Below, in pieces: positions 30,103 through 40,027 of a DNA stretch of 64,000 nucleotides. The notes beneath the pieces are model-generated. The model made no database searches. It was not told where the DNA came from and saw only the letters and a list, made by a program, of their open reading frames with translations. A program made the position numbers and the translations under genes. Origin of the DNA: an uncultured Jannaschia sp. (lineage in GTDB: Bacteria; Pseudomonadota; Alphaproteobacteria; Rhodobacterales; Rhodobacteraceae); contig NZ_CANLTR010000005.1 in the NCBI RefSeq assembly GCF_947494055.1, positions 62,001 through 126,000 of the forward strand. Direction: 5' to 3'. Within the stretch, counting starts at the first letter, position 1. Every line of letters starts with the position of its first letter.

Positions 30103-31044
30103 ATGTTGTCACGCCGCACGCTCCTCGGAGCCGCCACCCTGAGCCTCGCGCTCGCCGCGCCGCCGGCCATCGCGCAGGACACGTTCATCCCGCTCGTCTC
30201 CAAGGGCTTCCAGCACCAGTTCTGGCAGGCCGTGAAGACCGGCGCCGACCGCGCCGCCGAGGAGGAGGGCGTCCGCATCACCTTCGAGGGGCCCGACAAC
30301 GAGACGATGGTGGACCGCCAGATCGACATGCTGTCGGCCTCGCTCGCCAACAACCCGTCGGCCATCGGCTTCGCCGCGCTCGACAGCCAGGCGGCGATCC
30401 CGCTCCTGCGGCAGGCGCAAGAGGCAGGCATTCCCGTCGTCGCCTTCGACAGCGGCGTGGACAGCGACATCCCGGTGACGACCGCCACGACCGACAACGT
30501 CGCCGCCGCCGCGCTCGCCGCCGACAAGATGGCCGAGCTGATCGGCGGGTCGGGCCAAGTCGCCGTCGTCGCCCACGACCAGACCAGCCGCACCGGCATC
30601 GACCGCCGCGACGGGTTCCTCCAAAGGATGGAGAGCGAATACCCCGACATCGAGGTCGTCTCCGTCCAGTACGGCGCTGGCGATCAGCTGCAATCGACCG
30701 AGGTTGCGAAGGCCATCCTGACCGCCAACCCGGACCTCGACGGCATGTTCGGCACCAACGAGGGCTCCGCCATCGGCGTCGTCAACGCGGTGCGCGAGAT
30801 GGGGACGGAGGGGCTGACCGTGATCGGCTACGATTCCGGTCAGGCGCAGATCGACGCCATCCGCGACGGGACCATGGCGGGCGCGATTACGCAGAACCCG
30901 ATCGGCATCGGCTACGAGACGGTCAAGGCCGCGGTCGCCGCCATCAACGGCGAGGAATTGCCCGAGATCATCGACACCGGCTTCTACTACTACGACCAGT
31001 CGAACATCGACGACCCGGAGATCCAGGCCGTCCTCTACGAATGA
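30103..31044 (+). CDS. Periplasmic sugar-binding protein (RbsB type)
   Basis: 313 residues. The signal peptide MLSRRTLLGAATLSLALA carries an SRRTLL twin-arginine-like motif and ends at AIAQD. The mature protein is a type I periplasmic-binding fold: FQHQFWQAVKTGADRA, then GFAALDSQAAIPL, VVAFDSGVDSD and GMFGTNEGSAIGVVNA. It carries the ligand to the RbsA/RbsC pair, after a gggagg ribosome binding site at 30089. The order ATPase-permease-binding protein differs from the classical rbs order. The ligand is unknown; fucose or a related aldose is the best guess given the divergent oxidation genes. Confidence 0.92.
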   Translation: MLSRRTLLGAATLSLALAAPPAIAQDTFIPLVSKGFQHQFWQAVKTGADRAAEEEGVRITFEGPDNETMVDRQIDMLSASLANNPSAIGFAALDSQAAIPLLRQAQEAGIPVVAFDSGVDSDIPVTTATTDNVAAAALAADKMAELIGGSGQVAVVAHDQTSRTGIDRRDGFLQRMESEYPDIEVVSVQYGAGDQLQSTEVAKAILTANPDLDGMFGTNEGSAIGVVNAVREMGTEGLTVIGYDSGQAQIDAIRDGTMAGAITQNPIGIGYETVKAAVAAINGEELPEIIDTGFYYYDQSNIDDPEIQAVLYE

Positions 31045-31050
31045 TCCGCA

Positions 31051-31083
31051 GGGCGCCGCGGCATCTTGTCCGCAGCGGCGCCC
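31051..31083 (+). terminator. Hairpin after the sugar ABC operon
   Basis: GGGCGCCGC (31051-31059) pairs with GCGGCGCCC (31075-31083) across a 15-base loop, starting seven bases past the binding-protein stop. There is no T-run, so it may be a transcript end or a 3' stability element. The rest of the 271-base gap to the efflux adaptor gene holds no gene that I can see. Confidence 0.5.
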
Positions 31084-31315
31084 CGGCAAGAGGCCGGCCC
31101 TCCGCCGGCGATCCGGGCCATCGGCTCCAACGACGCGGCGCTTTGACGCGCCTGTAATCCTGCTCGTAAGTGGTATGTGCATTTGCGCACTTTCTGCGGG
31201 GCAGCATTGCAATTGCAAAACGGCGGCGCGGGTGTAGGTTCCGGGTCGACTGTTTCGCGACGGCCCGCGGCGGATTCGTCCGATTGCGCCGTTTGCGCGC
31301 AAAGGATTTGTCCCG

Positions 31316-32629
31316 ATGCTCCGTTTTGCCACTGCCGTTCTCGTCATCCTCGCGCTTCCCGTGGCCGCACAGGAGGGTGGCGAACAGGATCGGCCACCCC
31401 CTTCCGTCACCGTCCGGACCTTGCAGCCGCAGACCGTCACGCTGACCGCAACGCTGCCCGGCCGCGTCCACCCGTCGGCCGAAGCGGAAGTCCGGCCGCA
31501 GGTGAACGGCATCGTGCTCGAACGCCTGTTCGAGGAAGGCTCCGAGGTCGAGGCCGGTCAGGTGCTCTACCGCGTCGATCCCGCCACCTACGAGGCCGGC
31601 GTCGCGCAGGCCCGCGCCTCCGTCCGTCAGGCCGAGGCGCAGCTTCGGGCCGCCGATCGCGAGGCCGGCCGCATCACGACCCTGCAGGAGCGCGGCATCA
31701 GCAGCGCCGCGACCGGCGATGACGCCATCGCCGCGCGCGACAGCGCTTCCGCGGCGCTCGAACTCGCCAACGCGCAACTGCAATCGTCCGAACTCGAACT
31801 GGATCGCACCGAGATCCGCGCCCGTCTGTCGGGCACGATCGGCTTCTCGGAGGCCAGCGAAGGCGCGCTCGTCACGGCGAGCCAGGCGGCGCCGCTCGCC
31901 GTGATCCGCGACATCGACCCGGTCTATGTCGACGTGACCCAGTCGGCGGCCGAGCTGCTCACCTGGCGCCGCCGCCGGCTGGAAGGCGACGCGGGCATGG
32001 CGGCCGAAGTCCGGCTGACGCTGGCCGACGGATCGCTCTACGAGCACACCGGCGAGCTGACCGCGGCGGAGCCGCATGTCAACGAGACCACGGGCGTCGT
32101 CGTCCTGCGCCTCGAGTTTGCCAACCCCGACGGTCTGCTCCTGCCTGGCATGTACGTGCAGGTGGACATGCCGACGGGCACCGTCGACGACGTGTTTCTC
32201 GCCCCGCAGGAAGGGGTGAGCCGCGACCGCCGGGGCAACCCGACCGCGCTCGTGGTCAATGCCGAGAACGTCGTTGAGCCGCGGACGCTGACCGTGCTCC
32301 AGGATCGGGGTTCGGACTGGATCGTGCAGGCGGGGTTCGAAGCGGGCGACCGCCTGATCCTCATGGGCGGCCAGAACGCCGCGCCCGGCGCGACCGTGAT
32401 CCCCGAAGAGGAGGACAGCGCCGAGGCGCCCGGGGATGCGCCGGCCGACGGGGCGCCGCCCGCGGGCGACGGCACGGAAACCGAGGGCGCGCAGAGTCAG
32501 CCACCCGCCGAGCCGGTCCCGGACGCGACGCCTAGCACGACCGGCGCCACCGACACGGCGCGCGCGCCACCCGGGGCGGCCGCGGCGCAGACGCCGGAAC
32601 TCGCCTCGACCGCTGGCGAGGGCGAGTAG
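31316..32629 (+). CDS. RND efflux periplasmic adaptor (AcrA/MexA type)
   Basis: 437 residues. Signal peptide (MLRFATAVLVILALPVAAQ) without the lipobox cysteine usual for AcrA/MexA. The lipoyl half-motifs PSAEAEVRPQVNGIVL and EIRARLSGTIGF flank a helical hairpin (about 90-165), followed by beta-barrel and membrane-proximal domains to about 365. The last 70 or so residues are a low-complexity Pro/Ala/Glu tail (AEAPGDAPADGAPPAGDGTE) not part of the fold. It bridges the inner-membrane pump and an outer-membrane channel. The pump gene follows after three bases. Confidence 0.93.
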   Translation: MLRFATAVLVILALPVAAQEGGEQDRPPPSVTVRTLQPQTVTLTATLPGRVHPSAEAEVRPQVNGIVLERLFEEGSEVEAGQVLYRVDPATYEAGVAQARASVRQAEAQLRAADREAGRITTLQERGISSAATGDDAIAARDSASAALELANAQLQSSELELDRTEIRARLSGTIGFSEASEGALVTASQAAPLAVIRDIDPVYVDVTQSAAELLTWRRRRLEGDAGMAAEVRLTLADGSLYEHTGELTAAEPHVNETTGVVVLRLEFANPDGLLLPGMYVQVDMPTGTVDDVFLAPQEGVSRDRRGNPTALVVNAENVVEPRTLTVLQDRGSDWIVQAGFEAGDRLILMGGQNAAPGATVIPEEEDSAEAPGDAPADGAPPAGDGTETEGAQSQPPAEPVPDATPSTTGATDTARAPPGAAAAQTPELASTAGEGE

Positions 32630-32632
32630 ACC

Positions 32633-35600
32633 ATGTCACGCTACTTCATCGACCGGCCTGTCTTCGCCTGGGTCATCGCCTTCTTCATCATGGGCGTCGG
32701 CCTCCTGTCGATCTTCAACCTGCCGATCGCGCAGTATCCGCAGATCGCGCCGCCCACCGTCACCGTCTCGGCCAACTATCCCGGCGCCTCCGCCCAGACG
32801 CTCGCCAACACCGTCACGCAGGTCATCGAGCAGCAGATGACCGGACTGGACGGGTTACGGTACTTCGCCTCGACGTCGTCCTCGGCCGGCTCAACGCAGA
32901 TCACGCTGACCTTCGAGACCGGGACCGACCCGGACATCGCGCAGGTCCAGGTCCAGAACAAGCTCGCGCAGGCCTCGCCGCTCCTGCCCGAGCCGGTGCA
33001 GCGGCAGGGCATCACGGTGGAGAAGTCCGCCTCGGGTTTCCTGCAGGTCGTGGCGCTCATTTCCGAGGACGGCACCTACGACCAGGCCGACCTCTCCGAC
33101 TACCTCGATAGCAACATCGTCGACGAGATCAGCCGGATCGAGGGCGTCGGCAGCGTGCAGATCTTCGGCTCGCCCTACGCGATGCGGATCTGGCTCGACC
33201 CGTCCAAACTCGCCGCCTTCGAGATCGCCCCGAGCGACGTCGTCGCCGCCGTGCGCGAAGAGAACGCGCAGATTTCGGCCGGCGCCTTCGGCACGCGGCC
33301 GACGTCGTCCGACCAGGCCCTGACCGCGACGATCACCGCGCAATCCCTTCTGTCGACGCCGGAAGATTTCCGTCAGATCGTCCTGCGGGCCGAGACCGAC
33401 GGCGGTCTCGTCCTGCTCGACGACGTGGCGGAGGTGGAGATCGGCGCCGAGAACTACAGCACCGAAAGCCGCTTCGATCGTTCCCCTTCGACCGGCATGG
33501 CGATCAGCCTCGCCTCCGGCGCCAACGCCCTCGACACCGCCACGGCGGTCGAGGCGCGGATGGAAGAGTTCGCGCAGAGCTTCCCCGACGGGATCGACTA
33601 CGTCATCCCCTACGACACGACGCCCTTCGTCGAGATCTCCATCGAGGAGGTCGTGAAGACGCTGGGCGAGGCCATCGTGCTGGTCTTCCTCGTCATGTTC
33701 CTGTTCCTGCAGAACTGGCGCGCGACGCTGATCCCGACCCTTGCCGTGCCCGTCGTGCTTCTGGGCACGTTCGGCGTGCTGGCCGCAGCGGGTTACACCA
33801 TCAATACGCTGACCATGCTCGCCATGGTGCTGGCCATCGGCCTGCTCGTGGACGACGCCATCGTGGTGGTCGAGAACGTGGAACGCGTGATGGAGGAGGA
33901 CGGCCTTCCCCCGCGCGAGGCCACGCGCAAGTCGATGGGTCAGATCACCGGCGCGCTGATCGGGATCGCGATGGTGCTTTCGGCGGTGTTCGTGCCGATG
34001 GCGTTCTTCGGCGGTTCCACCGGCGTCATCTATCAGCAATTTGCGGTCACCATCGTGTCGGCCATGGCGCTCTCCGTCGTCGTGGCCCTGACGCTGACAC
34101 CCGCGCTTTGCGCCACGCTTCTCAAGAAGTCGGAGCACCCCCGCACGCGCGGGCCCTTCGGCCTGTTCAACCGGGGCTTCAACCGGACGCTGAACGGTTA
34201 TGCCGGCAGCGTCGGCTGGATCATCCGCCGTCCGCTGCGCGTGGGCCTGATCTACGTGGCGCTCGCGGTGGGCATGGTGTTCCTGTTCCTGCGCACGCCG
34301 ACGGGGTTCCTCCCGGACGAGGATCAGGGGATCATGTTCACCCTCATCCAGACGCCGACCGGGGCCACGATCGACCGGACGATCGACGTTCTGGAACAGG
34401 TGGAGAATTATTACCTCGAAGCGGAAAGCGACATCGTCGAGTCGGTCTTCGGGGTCGCGGGCTTCAGCTTCGCCGGCGCCGGGCAGAACATGGGCCTCGC
34501 CTTCGTGCGCCTGAAGGACTGGGAGGAGCGGACCGCGCCGGAGCAGTCGGTGCAGGCGCTCCAGGGCCGGGCCTTCGGCGCGTTCAGCCAGATCCGCGAC
34601 GGCATGGTCTTCCCGATCGTGCCCCCCGCGGTGATCGAGCTGGGCAACGTCTCCGGCTTCGACTTCTACCTTCAGGCTCGCCTCAACCAGACCAACGACG
34701 AGCTTTACGACGCGCGCAACCAGCTTCTGGGCATGGCCGCGCAGAGCCCGCTCATCGCTTCGGCCCGGCCGAACGGGCTGGAGCCGGCCTCGCAGTACAA
34801 CATCGACATCGACTGGCGGAAAGCCGGCGCGATGGGGGTCTCGGCGACCGACGTGAGTACGCTCCTGTCGATCGCCTGGGCCGGCAACTACGTGAACGAT
34901 TTCGTCGATCGCGGCCAGATCAAGCGGGTCTACGTGCAGGGCGAGGCGGACGCCCGCAGCACGCCCTCCGACATCGAGCGATGGCGCGTCCGCAACGCGA
35001 CCGGCGAACTGGTCCCGTTCTCGAACTTCGCCACCGGGAGCTGGACCCAAGGGGCGCAGGGCATCTATCGCTACAACGGCGTTCCGGCCATGCAGATCCA
35101 GGGCTCCCCCGCGCCGGGCGTCTCCACCGGCGAGGCGATGGCCGAGATGGAGCGGCTGGTCGCGCAGCTCGACGGCTACGACATCGCCTGGACCGGGCTG
35201 TCGCTGGAAGAGCTCGAGAGCGGCAGCCAGGCGCCGCTCCTCTACGCGCTCTCGCTCGCGGCGGTGTTCCTTTCGCTGGCCGCGCTCTACGAAAGCTGGA
35301 CGATCCCCTTCGCCGTCATGTTCGCGATGCCCATCGGCGTGCTCGGCGCGCTGGTCGGGGCATGGCTGGGCGGCTTCCAGAACGGGGTGTTCTTCCAGGT
35401 CGGCCTGCTCACCGTGATCGGCCTGACCGGCAAGAACGCCATCCTCATCGTCGAGTTCGCCCGCGAGCGCATGGATGCGGGCGAGCCGCGCCTCGAGGCG
35501 ATCCGCGAGGCCGCGCGGCAGCGCTTCCGTCCGATCATCATGACCTCGATGGCCTTCTCCCTGGGCGTGCTGCCGCTGGTGCTGAGCTCCGGGGCCGGCG

Positions 35601-35773
35601 CGGGCGGACGCAACGCGATCGGTGCGGGCGTCCTTGGCGGAACGATTTCGGCCACGGTGCTGGGCGTGCTGCTCGTCCCGCTGTTCTTCTCGGTCGTGAT
35701 GCGGCTGTTCGCAGGCAAGAAAGTCGATCAGCCCGCGCCGGCCAGCGAAGGCACAGGCCACCCGGCGGAATAA
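32633..35773 (+). CDS. RND multidrug efflux pump (AcrB/MexB type)
   Basis: 1046 residues, full length for hydrophobe/amphiphile efflux pumps. The start [20 protein letters not shown], the proton-relay aspartates in [18 protein letters not shown] and the lysine in [17 protein letters not shown] are intact. It works as an inner-membrane trimer driven by protons with the adaptor just upstream. No outer-membrane channel gene is beside it, so it presumably uses a channel encoded elsewhere. No regulator gene is adjacent either. Confidence 0.96.
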   Translation: MSRYFIDRPVFAWVIAFFIMGVGLLSIFNLPIAQYPQIAPPTVTVSANYPGASAQTLANTVTQVIEQQMTGLDGLRYFASTSSSAGSTQITLTFETGTDPDIAQVQVQNKLAQASPLLPEPVQRQGITVEKSASGFLQVVALISEDGTYDQADLSDYLDSNIVDEISRIEGVGSVQIFGSPYAMRIWLDPSKLAAFEIAPSDVVAAVREENAQISAGAFGTRPTSSDQALTATITAQSLLSTPEDFRQIVLRAETDGGLVLLDDVAEVEIGAENYSTESRFDRSPSTGMAISLASGANALDTATAVEARMEEFAQSFPDGIDYVIPYDTTPFVEISIEEVVKTLGEAIVLVFLVMFLFLQNWRATLIPTLAVPVVLLGTFGVLAAAGYTINTLTMLAMVLAIGLLVDDAIVVVENVERVMEEDGLPPREATRKSMGQITGALIGIAMVLSAVFVPMAFFGGSTGVIYQQFAVTIVSAMALSVVVALTLTPALCATLLKKSEHPRTRGPFGLFNRGFNRTLNGYAGSVGWIIRRPLRVGLIYVALAVGMVFLFLRTPTGFLPDEDQGIMFTLIQTPTGATIDRTIDVLEQVENYYLEAESDIVESVFGVAGFSFAGAGQNMGLAFVRLKDWEERTAPEQSVQALQGRAFGAFSQIRDGMVFPIVPPAVIELGNVSGFDFYLQARLNQTNDELYDARNQLLGMAAQSPLIASARPNGLEPASQYNIDIDWRKAGAMGVSATDVSTLLSIAWAGNYVNDFVDRGQIKRVYVQGEADARSTPSDIERWRVRNATGELVPFSNFATGSWTQGAQGIYRYNGVPAMQIQGSPAPGVSTGEAMAEMERLVAQLDGYDIAWTGLSLEELESGSQAPLLYALSLAAVFLSLAALYESWTIPFAVMFAMPIGVLGALVGAWLGGFQNGVFFQVGLLTVIGLTGKNAILIVEFARERMDAGEPRLEAIREAARQRFRPIIMTSMAFSLGVLPLVLSSGAGAGGRNAIGAGVLGGTISATVLGVLLVPLFFSVVMRLFAGKKVDQPAPASEGTGHPAE

Positions 35774-35836
35774 TACGCCGCCGGGACTGGCGCCCTGTTC
35801 CGACCGAGCGACGGATCGACTCTGTCGTTCGTCGCC

Positions 35837-37561
35837 TCAGGCTCTGAGCCAACCCGGCAGCCCGGATGCAACCTGTCCCGTGCAGGCCGCTTCCACGCAA
35901 CCCGCGAGGCTCGCGAAGCGGAAACCCCGCCCGACCGCCGCGGGCCCGTAATGCGCGTACTTGCCGGAATTGGTGAGGATGACCTTCGCTTTCGGCGGCA
36001 CGACCGGCTCGCCGATGAAGCACCAGCAGGTGTCGGTCAGGACACGCGCGCCGAACGCCTCGATCCGCGCCAGATGCCCCTCCGCGGCGGCCAGCGCATG
36101 AACGTCGCGTCCACTGGTCACGATCATCTCGACCCCCTCCGCGATCCGCCGTCTCTCGCAGAGCGCGGCCAGCCGGGCGAACTCGCCCGAGGAAAAATGC
36201 GGATTGCCGAGCGAGACGAGATCCACCGCGTCCGTTCCGGCCCCATTGAGCTCCGCCCAGGTCGCCGCAAGGTCGGCCCGGGTGACCGCGACATGCGCGT
36301 CGGGTCCGGCGGGCCCGGTGGCCTGCGCGATGGTCTCCGCCTCGGGCGTCAGACCCTGGATATGGAACATGGCGGCGGCGGAGGTGGTGGCGAAGGCGGC
36401 CCCGAAGGCGCGGAGGTCGTCCGGCGTGGCCGGGAGCGTCTCGAGCCCGCAAACGACCGGAATCGCATTCGTCGCGATCTTGCCGACATGGTAGCCGAGC
36501 AGCGGCCAGAACGCGTCGTCGGGCGCGTCGGGACAGGGCACGTCGATGCGCAACCGGGCCAGCCGTCCCTCGCCCAGATGGCACCCGGCATTCGGGGCAC
36601 GGCCGGTGATCGCTACCATCAGGTCGAGATAGTCGGGGTATTTGAGCGTCCGCGCGCCAAGCACCGAATTGGCGTAGACCACGGCGTTGGACTCCGCCCA
36701 GGCGATCTGCTGCCCAAAGGCAGGGGCAGTCTCGAGGTGGTAGGGCGCACAGGTGAAGCTCGGCGTGAAGCCCATTTCGACGTAGAGCGCGGCGAGTTCC
36801 TCGGACGCGGTGCCGAGCGCGACGGGCACGCCGTCGTCACGCCAGCGCCGGCGGTCGACGCAGAGCGCGTTCGTCGTCGTGGGCACGCGGCAGCGCGCGC
36901 CGAGGTCGCGCATCCGTCGAGCGAAGTCGAGGCTGGCCGGGCCGTGATAGAAGCAGCCGTCGAGATGGGCCATCTCGATATCGATCAGCGAGTCCGCCCC
37001 TTCGAGCAGCGCCGCGCGGGCAACGATGCGGGAGGCGACGCGTGCGGCCTCCCCCTCCGCGCCGTCGAGCATGGCTCGGTCCGCCTCGGTCAGGGCCAGC
37101 GCCTCGGCGTCCAGCGGCGGCAGCCACGCCTCCGGCGCCGCGTCCGGTCCGTCATCGGGCATGATCTTTGCTTCGTCGATTTGGATACGGGCGACATCGG
37201 CCAGCGCGACGAAGCCTGCCGCATTGACCTGAAGAACCGGGATAGCGCGGTCGAAGAGCTCGGCGGCGATGACGACGCCCAGCGTCAGGATCGTCTCGGG
37301 ATGCCGGAAGATCAGCGCCCTTGGCGCGTGCCCGTTCATCAGGAGCTCGAACAGCGCGAGGCTGCCGGAGCAGGAGCCGCGGCCGCTCGGGAGGACGAGC
37401 ACCGTGCCCGCGACGGACCGGCCGTGAAGCGGGTGATGCGTGTCGATGATCATGCCCGTGACCGGATCGACGCCGCCCATGAAGGACAGGCCCGTGTCGG
37501 ACCACAGGACGGGGCCGGCGGTGCGGCCGGGAACGAGGGGGGTGCCGGTGAAGGACTGCAT
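35837..37561 (-). CDS. Aconitase X, fused type (cis-3-hydroxy-L-proline dehydratase-like)
   Basis: 574 residues. The first ~135 residues form the small swivel domain (DUF126; SGRGSCSGSLALFELLMNG), the rest the large catalytic domain (DUF521; TTTNALCVDRRRW, YANSVLGARTLKYPDYLDL, CHLGEGRL). In the AcnX group both are either separate or fused; characterised members dehydrate cis-3-hydroxy-L-proline or mevalonate-5-phosphate. In this setting a hydroxyproline-type role is plausible, but no proline-pathway gene is adjacent. ATG at 37561 follows aaggtga at good spacing; weaker in-frame starts reach 37600. It begins 35 bases after the LigD stop, on the same transcript. Confidence 0.87.
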   Translation of the reverse strand: MQSFTGTPLVPGRTAGPVLWSDTGLSFMGGVDPVTGMIIDTHHPLHGRSVAGTVLVLPSGRGSCSGSLALFELLMNGHAPRALIFRHPETILTLGVVIAAELFDRAIPVLQVNAAGFVALADVARIQIDEAKIMPDDGPDAAPEAWLPPLDAEALALTEADRAMLDGAEGEAARVASRIVARAALLEGADSLIDIEMAHLDGCFYHGPASLDFARRMRDLGARCRVPTTTNALCVDRRRWRDDGVPVALGTASEELAALYVEMGFTPSFTCAPYHLETAPAFGQQIAWAESNAVVYANSVLGARTLKYPDYLDLMVAITGRAPNAGCHLGEGRLARLRIDVPCPDAPDDAFWPLLGYHVGKIATNAIPVVCGLETLPATPDDLRAFGAAFATTSAAAMFHIQGLTPEAETIAQATGPAGPDAHVAVTRADLAATWAELNGAGTDAVDLVSLGNPHFSSGEFARLAALCERRRIAEGVEMIVTSGRDVHALAAAEGHLARIEAFGARVLTDTCWCFIGEPVVPPKAKVILTNSGKYAHYGPAAVGRGFRFASLAGCVEAACTGQVASGLPGWLRA

Positions 37562-37596
37562 GGGTTCACCTTCGACCGGCATCCCGGGCATGTCTA

Positions 37597-40026
37597 TCAA
37601 TCACGCGGCGCGCCGCTCACCCATGTCTCGAACGCGTCGATCACCGCCTCGGTGATGCGCTGCGGCCCCGGCCGGTCGGGCCAGTCGCGCTCTCGGGCGG
37701 CGCGGATGTCGAAGGCGGCGGCGCTGTCGGTTTCGGCCAGCTCGTCCCATGTCACCGGCACGGCCACCGGCGCCCCGGTCCGGGCGCGGAGCGAGAACGG
37801 CGCGATGGCGGTAGAGCTGCGCTCGTTGCGGAGCCAGTCGACGAAGATCTTCCCCTGCCGGCGCTTCTTCGACATCTTCGCCGTGTAGCGCGCGGGCTCG
37901 GTCTCGGCGAGATGCGTGGCGAAGGTCTGCGCGAAGCCCTTCACCGTGTCCCAGCTCGACGAACGGTGCAGGTCCACCACGACATGCACGCCCTTCCCCC
38001 CGGTCAGCAGTGGCCAGCTCTCGAGGCTCAGTCGCTTGAGGACGTCGCGAATGTCGGCCGCGGAGTCCCGGACCTTGGCGAAGTCCACCCCCTCGTCGGG
38101 ATCGAGGTCGAAGACCATCCGGTCCGGCCGGTCCATCCGGTCGCGGCGCGCGCCCCAGACATGGAACTCGACCGCCCCCATCTGCGCCGCACCGACGAGG
38201 CCCGCGGCGCTGTCGAGGTAGATATAGGGCGCGGTCTTGCCGTCGCTCTCTTCGATCTCCACCACCTTCACCGCGTCCGGAAAGCCCTTCCCCGCGTGCC
38301 GCTGGAAGAACCGCTCGCCCTCCAGCCCCTCGGGCAGGCGGACGAGGGAGACGGGACGGTCGGCGGCACAGGCGAGGATGCGGTCGGCCATTGCGGCATA
38401 ATACTCCGCCACGTCGCCCTTCGTGACCCTTGCCTCGGGGAAGACGACGCGCTCGGTGGAACTGACGGCAATGCCGGCGATCTTCGGCCGGTCGGACGTC
38501 GTCTCGGTCTTCCTCTCGGTCTTTTCCATGCGAACCTCTTCTGCGGGCTTGTCCTCGCGCAGCCCGAGGAACACGGCCTGCCGCAGGCGCCCGTCGCCGG
38601 TCATCTCGGCGTATTTGACTTCGGCGACGAGCTGCGGCGTGACCCAGACGACGCCGCGCGCCTCGTCGCGCGGGGCCTTCACCGGCGCGGACTTGCGCGT
38701 CAGCGGCGCGAGTTTATCCGCCACCTCCCGCATCGTTTCGGCGTCGAAGCCGGTGCCGGTCTTGCCGACATAGCGCAACGCCGCTCCGTCCCGGACGGCG
38801 AGCGCGAGGGAGGCGAAGGGACGGCCGCGCTTGTCGGAGCGTTGCCAGCCCACCACGACGAACTCGGCGCGCTGCTCGCATTTCAACTTGAGCCAGGCGC
38901 GCGACCGGCCCGGCACGTAGGGCGCGTCGCGGCGCTTGGCGATCAGTCCCTCGCCCCCGGCCTTACAGATCGCCGCGAAGGCGTCGGCCGCCGCGCCCCG
39001 GATCACCGGCGAGACTTGCAACGGTCCGAGCGGCGGCGCGTCCTTCAGGAGCACCTCCAGCGCCGCGCGTCGCGTCTCCAACGGCTCGCCCGTGAGGTCG
39101 TCGCCGTCGCGATGCAGCAGATCGAAGGCCTGGAAGGTGAACGGTCCCCCCGCCTTGATCGCCTTCTGGAGCATGCCGAACCCGTGCAGGCCGGCGCCCG
39201 CGACGATCTCCCCGTCGATGAGCGCGGTGTCGCAGGGCAGGTCCTCGAAGGTCGGCAGGAGCGGCGCGAAGCGGTCGGACCAGTCGAGCCCGCTGCGGGT
39301 GAGAATACGGACACCGTCCTTTCCGATGGGCACCAGCGCGCGGTAGCCGTCGAACTTGAGCTCGTGCCAATGCGTCGCCGGATCGGCGAGGTCGTCGGTC
39401 AGGGTGGCGAGTTGCGGCTTGGGTACCTTCGGCGCATTCGCCTTCCGCGCGGGCGGATCCGCGGGCGTGGCATCCTTGCCGATCCCGGTCATGGTCCGAC
39501 GCGTGCCGACGCTGTGCGTATAGCGCCGTACCGGGTCGCGCTTGCCCGCCGCCTCGTCCCGGCCCTTGATGAGGAGCCAGTTCTCGCGCTTGCCCTCGCG
39601 CCGCATCCGCACGAGCTCCCACCGGCCGGTCAGCCGGCGCCCGTGGATGGCGAAGGACAGGTGCCCCTTGGCGAGCCCCTTCGCCGCCGGTTCCAGCGGC
39701 TGCCAATGGCCGAGGTCCCAGAGCATGACGCGGCCTGCGCCGTAACTGTCCTTCGGGATCACGCCCTCGAAGCCGAGATAGCCGATCGGATGGTCCTCCG
39801 TGCGGACGGCCAGTCGCTTCTCCTTCGGGTCGAGGGACGGGCCGCGGGTGATCGCCCAGCTCAGGAGCGCCCCCTCCCATTCGAGGCGCAGGTCAAAATG
39901 CAGCCGCGTCGCGTCGTGCTTCTGGATCGAGTAGCGGAGCGCGAGGCCTTCGGGGCTGCCCGTGTCCTTCGGCTCGGGCGTGCGGTCGAAGTCACGCTTC
40001 GCGAGGTAGGTTTCGAGATCGGCCAT
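37597..40026 (-). CDS. ligD: ATP-dependent DNA ligase D (end-joining)
   Basis: 809 residues in the order phosphoesterase-ligase-polymerase. The 3'-phosphoesterase domain is at about 20-170 (HDATRLHFDLRLEWEGALLS). The ligase domain has the nucleotidyl lysine in ELKFDGYR (Lys 224) and an OB fold to about 500. The polymerase/primase domain has its catalytic FDLDPDEGV near 639. It repairs double-strand breaks with Ku. Its ATG lies one base after the Ku stop on the same strand. Confidence 0.96.
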   Translation of the reverse strand: MADLETYLAKRDFDRTPEPKDTGSPEGLALRYSIQKHDATRLHFDLRLEWEGALLSWAITRGPSLDPKEKRLAVRTEDHPIGYLGFEGVIPKDSYGAGRVMLWDLGHWQPLEPAAKGLAKGHLSFAIHGRRLTGRWELVRMRREGKRENWLLIKGRDEAAGKRDPVRRYTHSVGTRRTMTGIGKDATPADPPARKANAPKVPKPQLATLTDDLADPATHWHELKFDGYRALVPIGKDGVRILTRSGLDWSDRFAPLLPTFEDLPCDTALIDGEIVAGAGLHGFGMLQKAIKAGGPFTFQAFDLLHRDGDDLTGEPLETRRAALEVLLKDAPPLGPLQVSPVIRGAAADAFAAICKAGGEGLIAKRRDAPYVPGRSRAWLKLKCEQRAEFVVVGWQRSDKRGRPFASLALAVRDGAALRYVGKTGTGFDAETMREVADKLAPLTRKSAPVKAPRDEARGVVWVTPQLVAEVKYAEMTGDGRLRQAVFLGLREDKPAEEVRMEKTERKTETTSDRPKIAGIAVSSTERVVFPEARVTKGDVAEYYAAMADRILACAADRPVSLVRLPEGLEGERFFQRHAGKGFPDAVKVVEIEESDGKTAPYIYLDSAAGLVGAAQMGAVEFHVWGARRDRMDRPDRMVFDLDPDEGVDFAKVRDSAADIRDVLKRLSLESWPLLTGGKGVHVVVDLHRSSSWDTVKGFAQTFATHLAETEPARYTAKMSKKRRQGKIFVDWLRNERSSTAIAPFSLRARTGAPVAVPVTWDELAETDSAAAFDIRAARERDWPDRPGPQRITEAVIDAFETWVSGAPRD

Positions 40027-40027
40027 C

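Noticed and set aside
37562..37600. TTG/ATG starts extending AcnX back into ligD
   Set aside because: They lack a ribosome binding site, whereas ATG at 37561 has aaggtga at good spacing and begins the known DUF126 domain.
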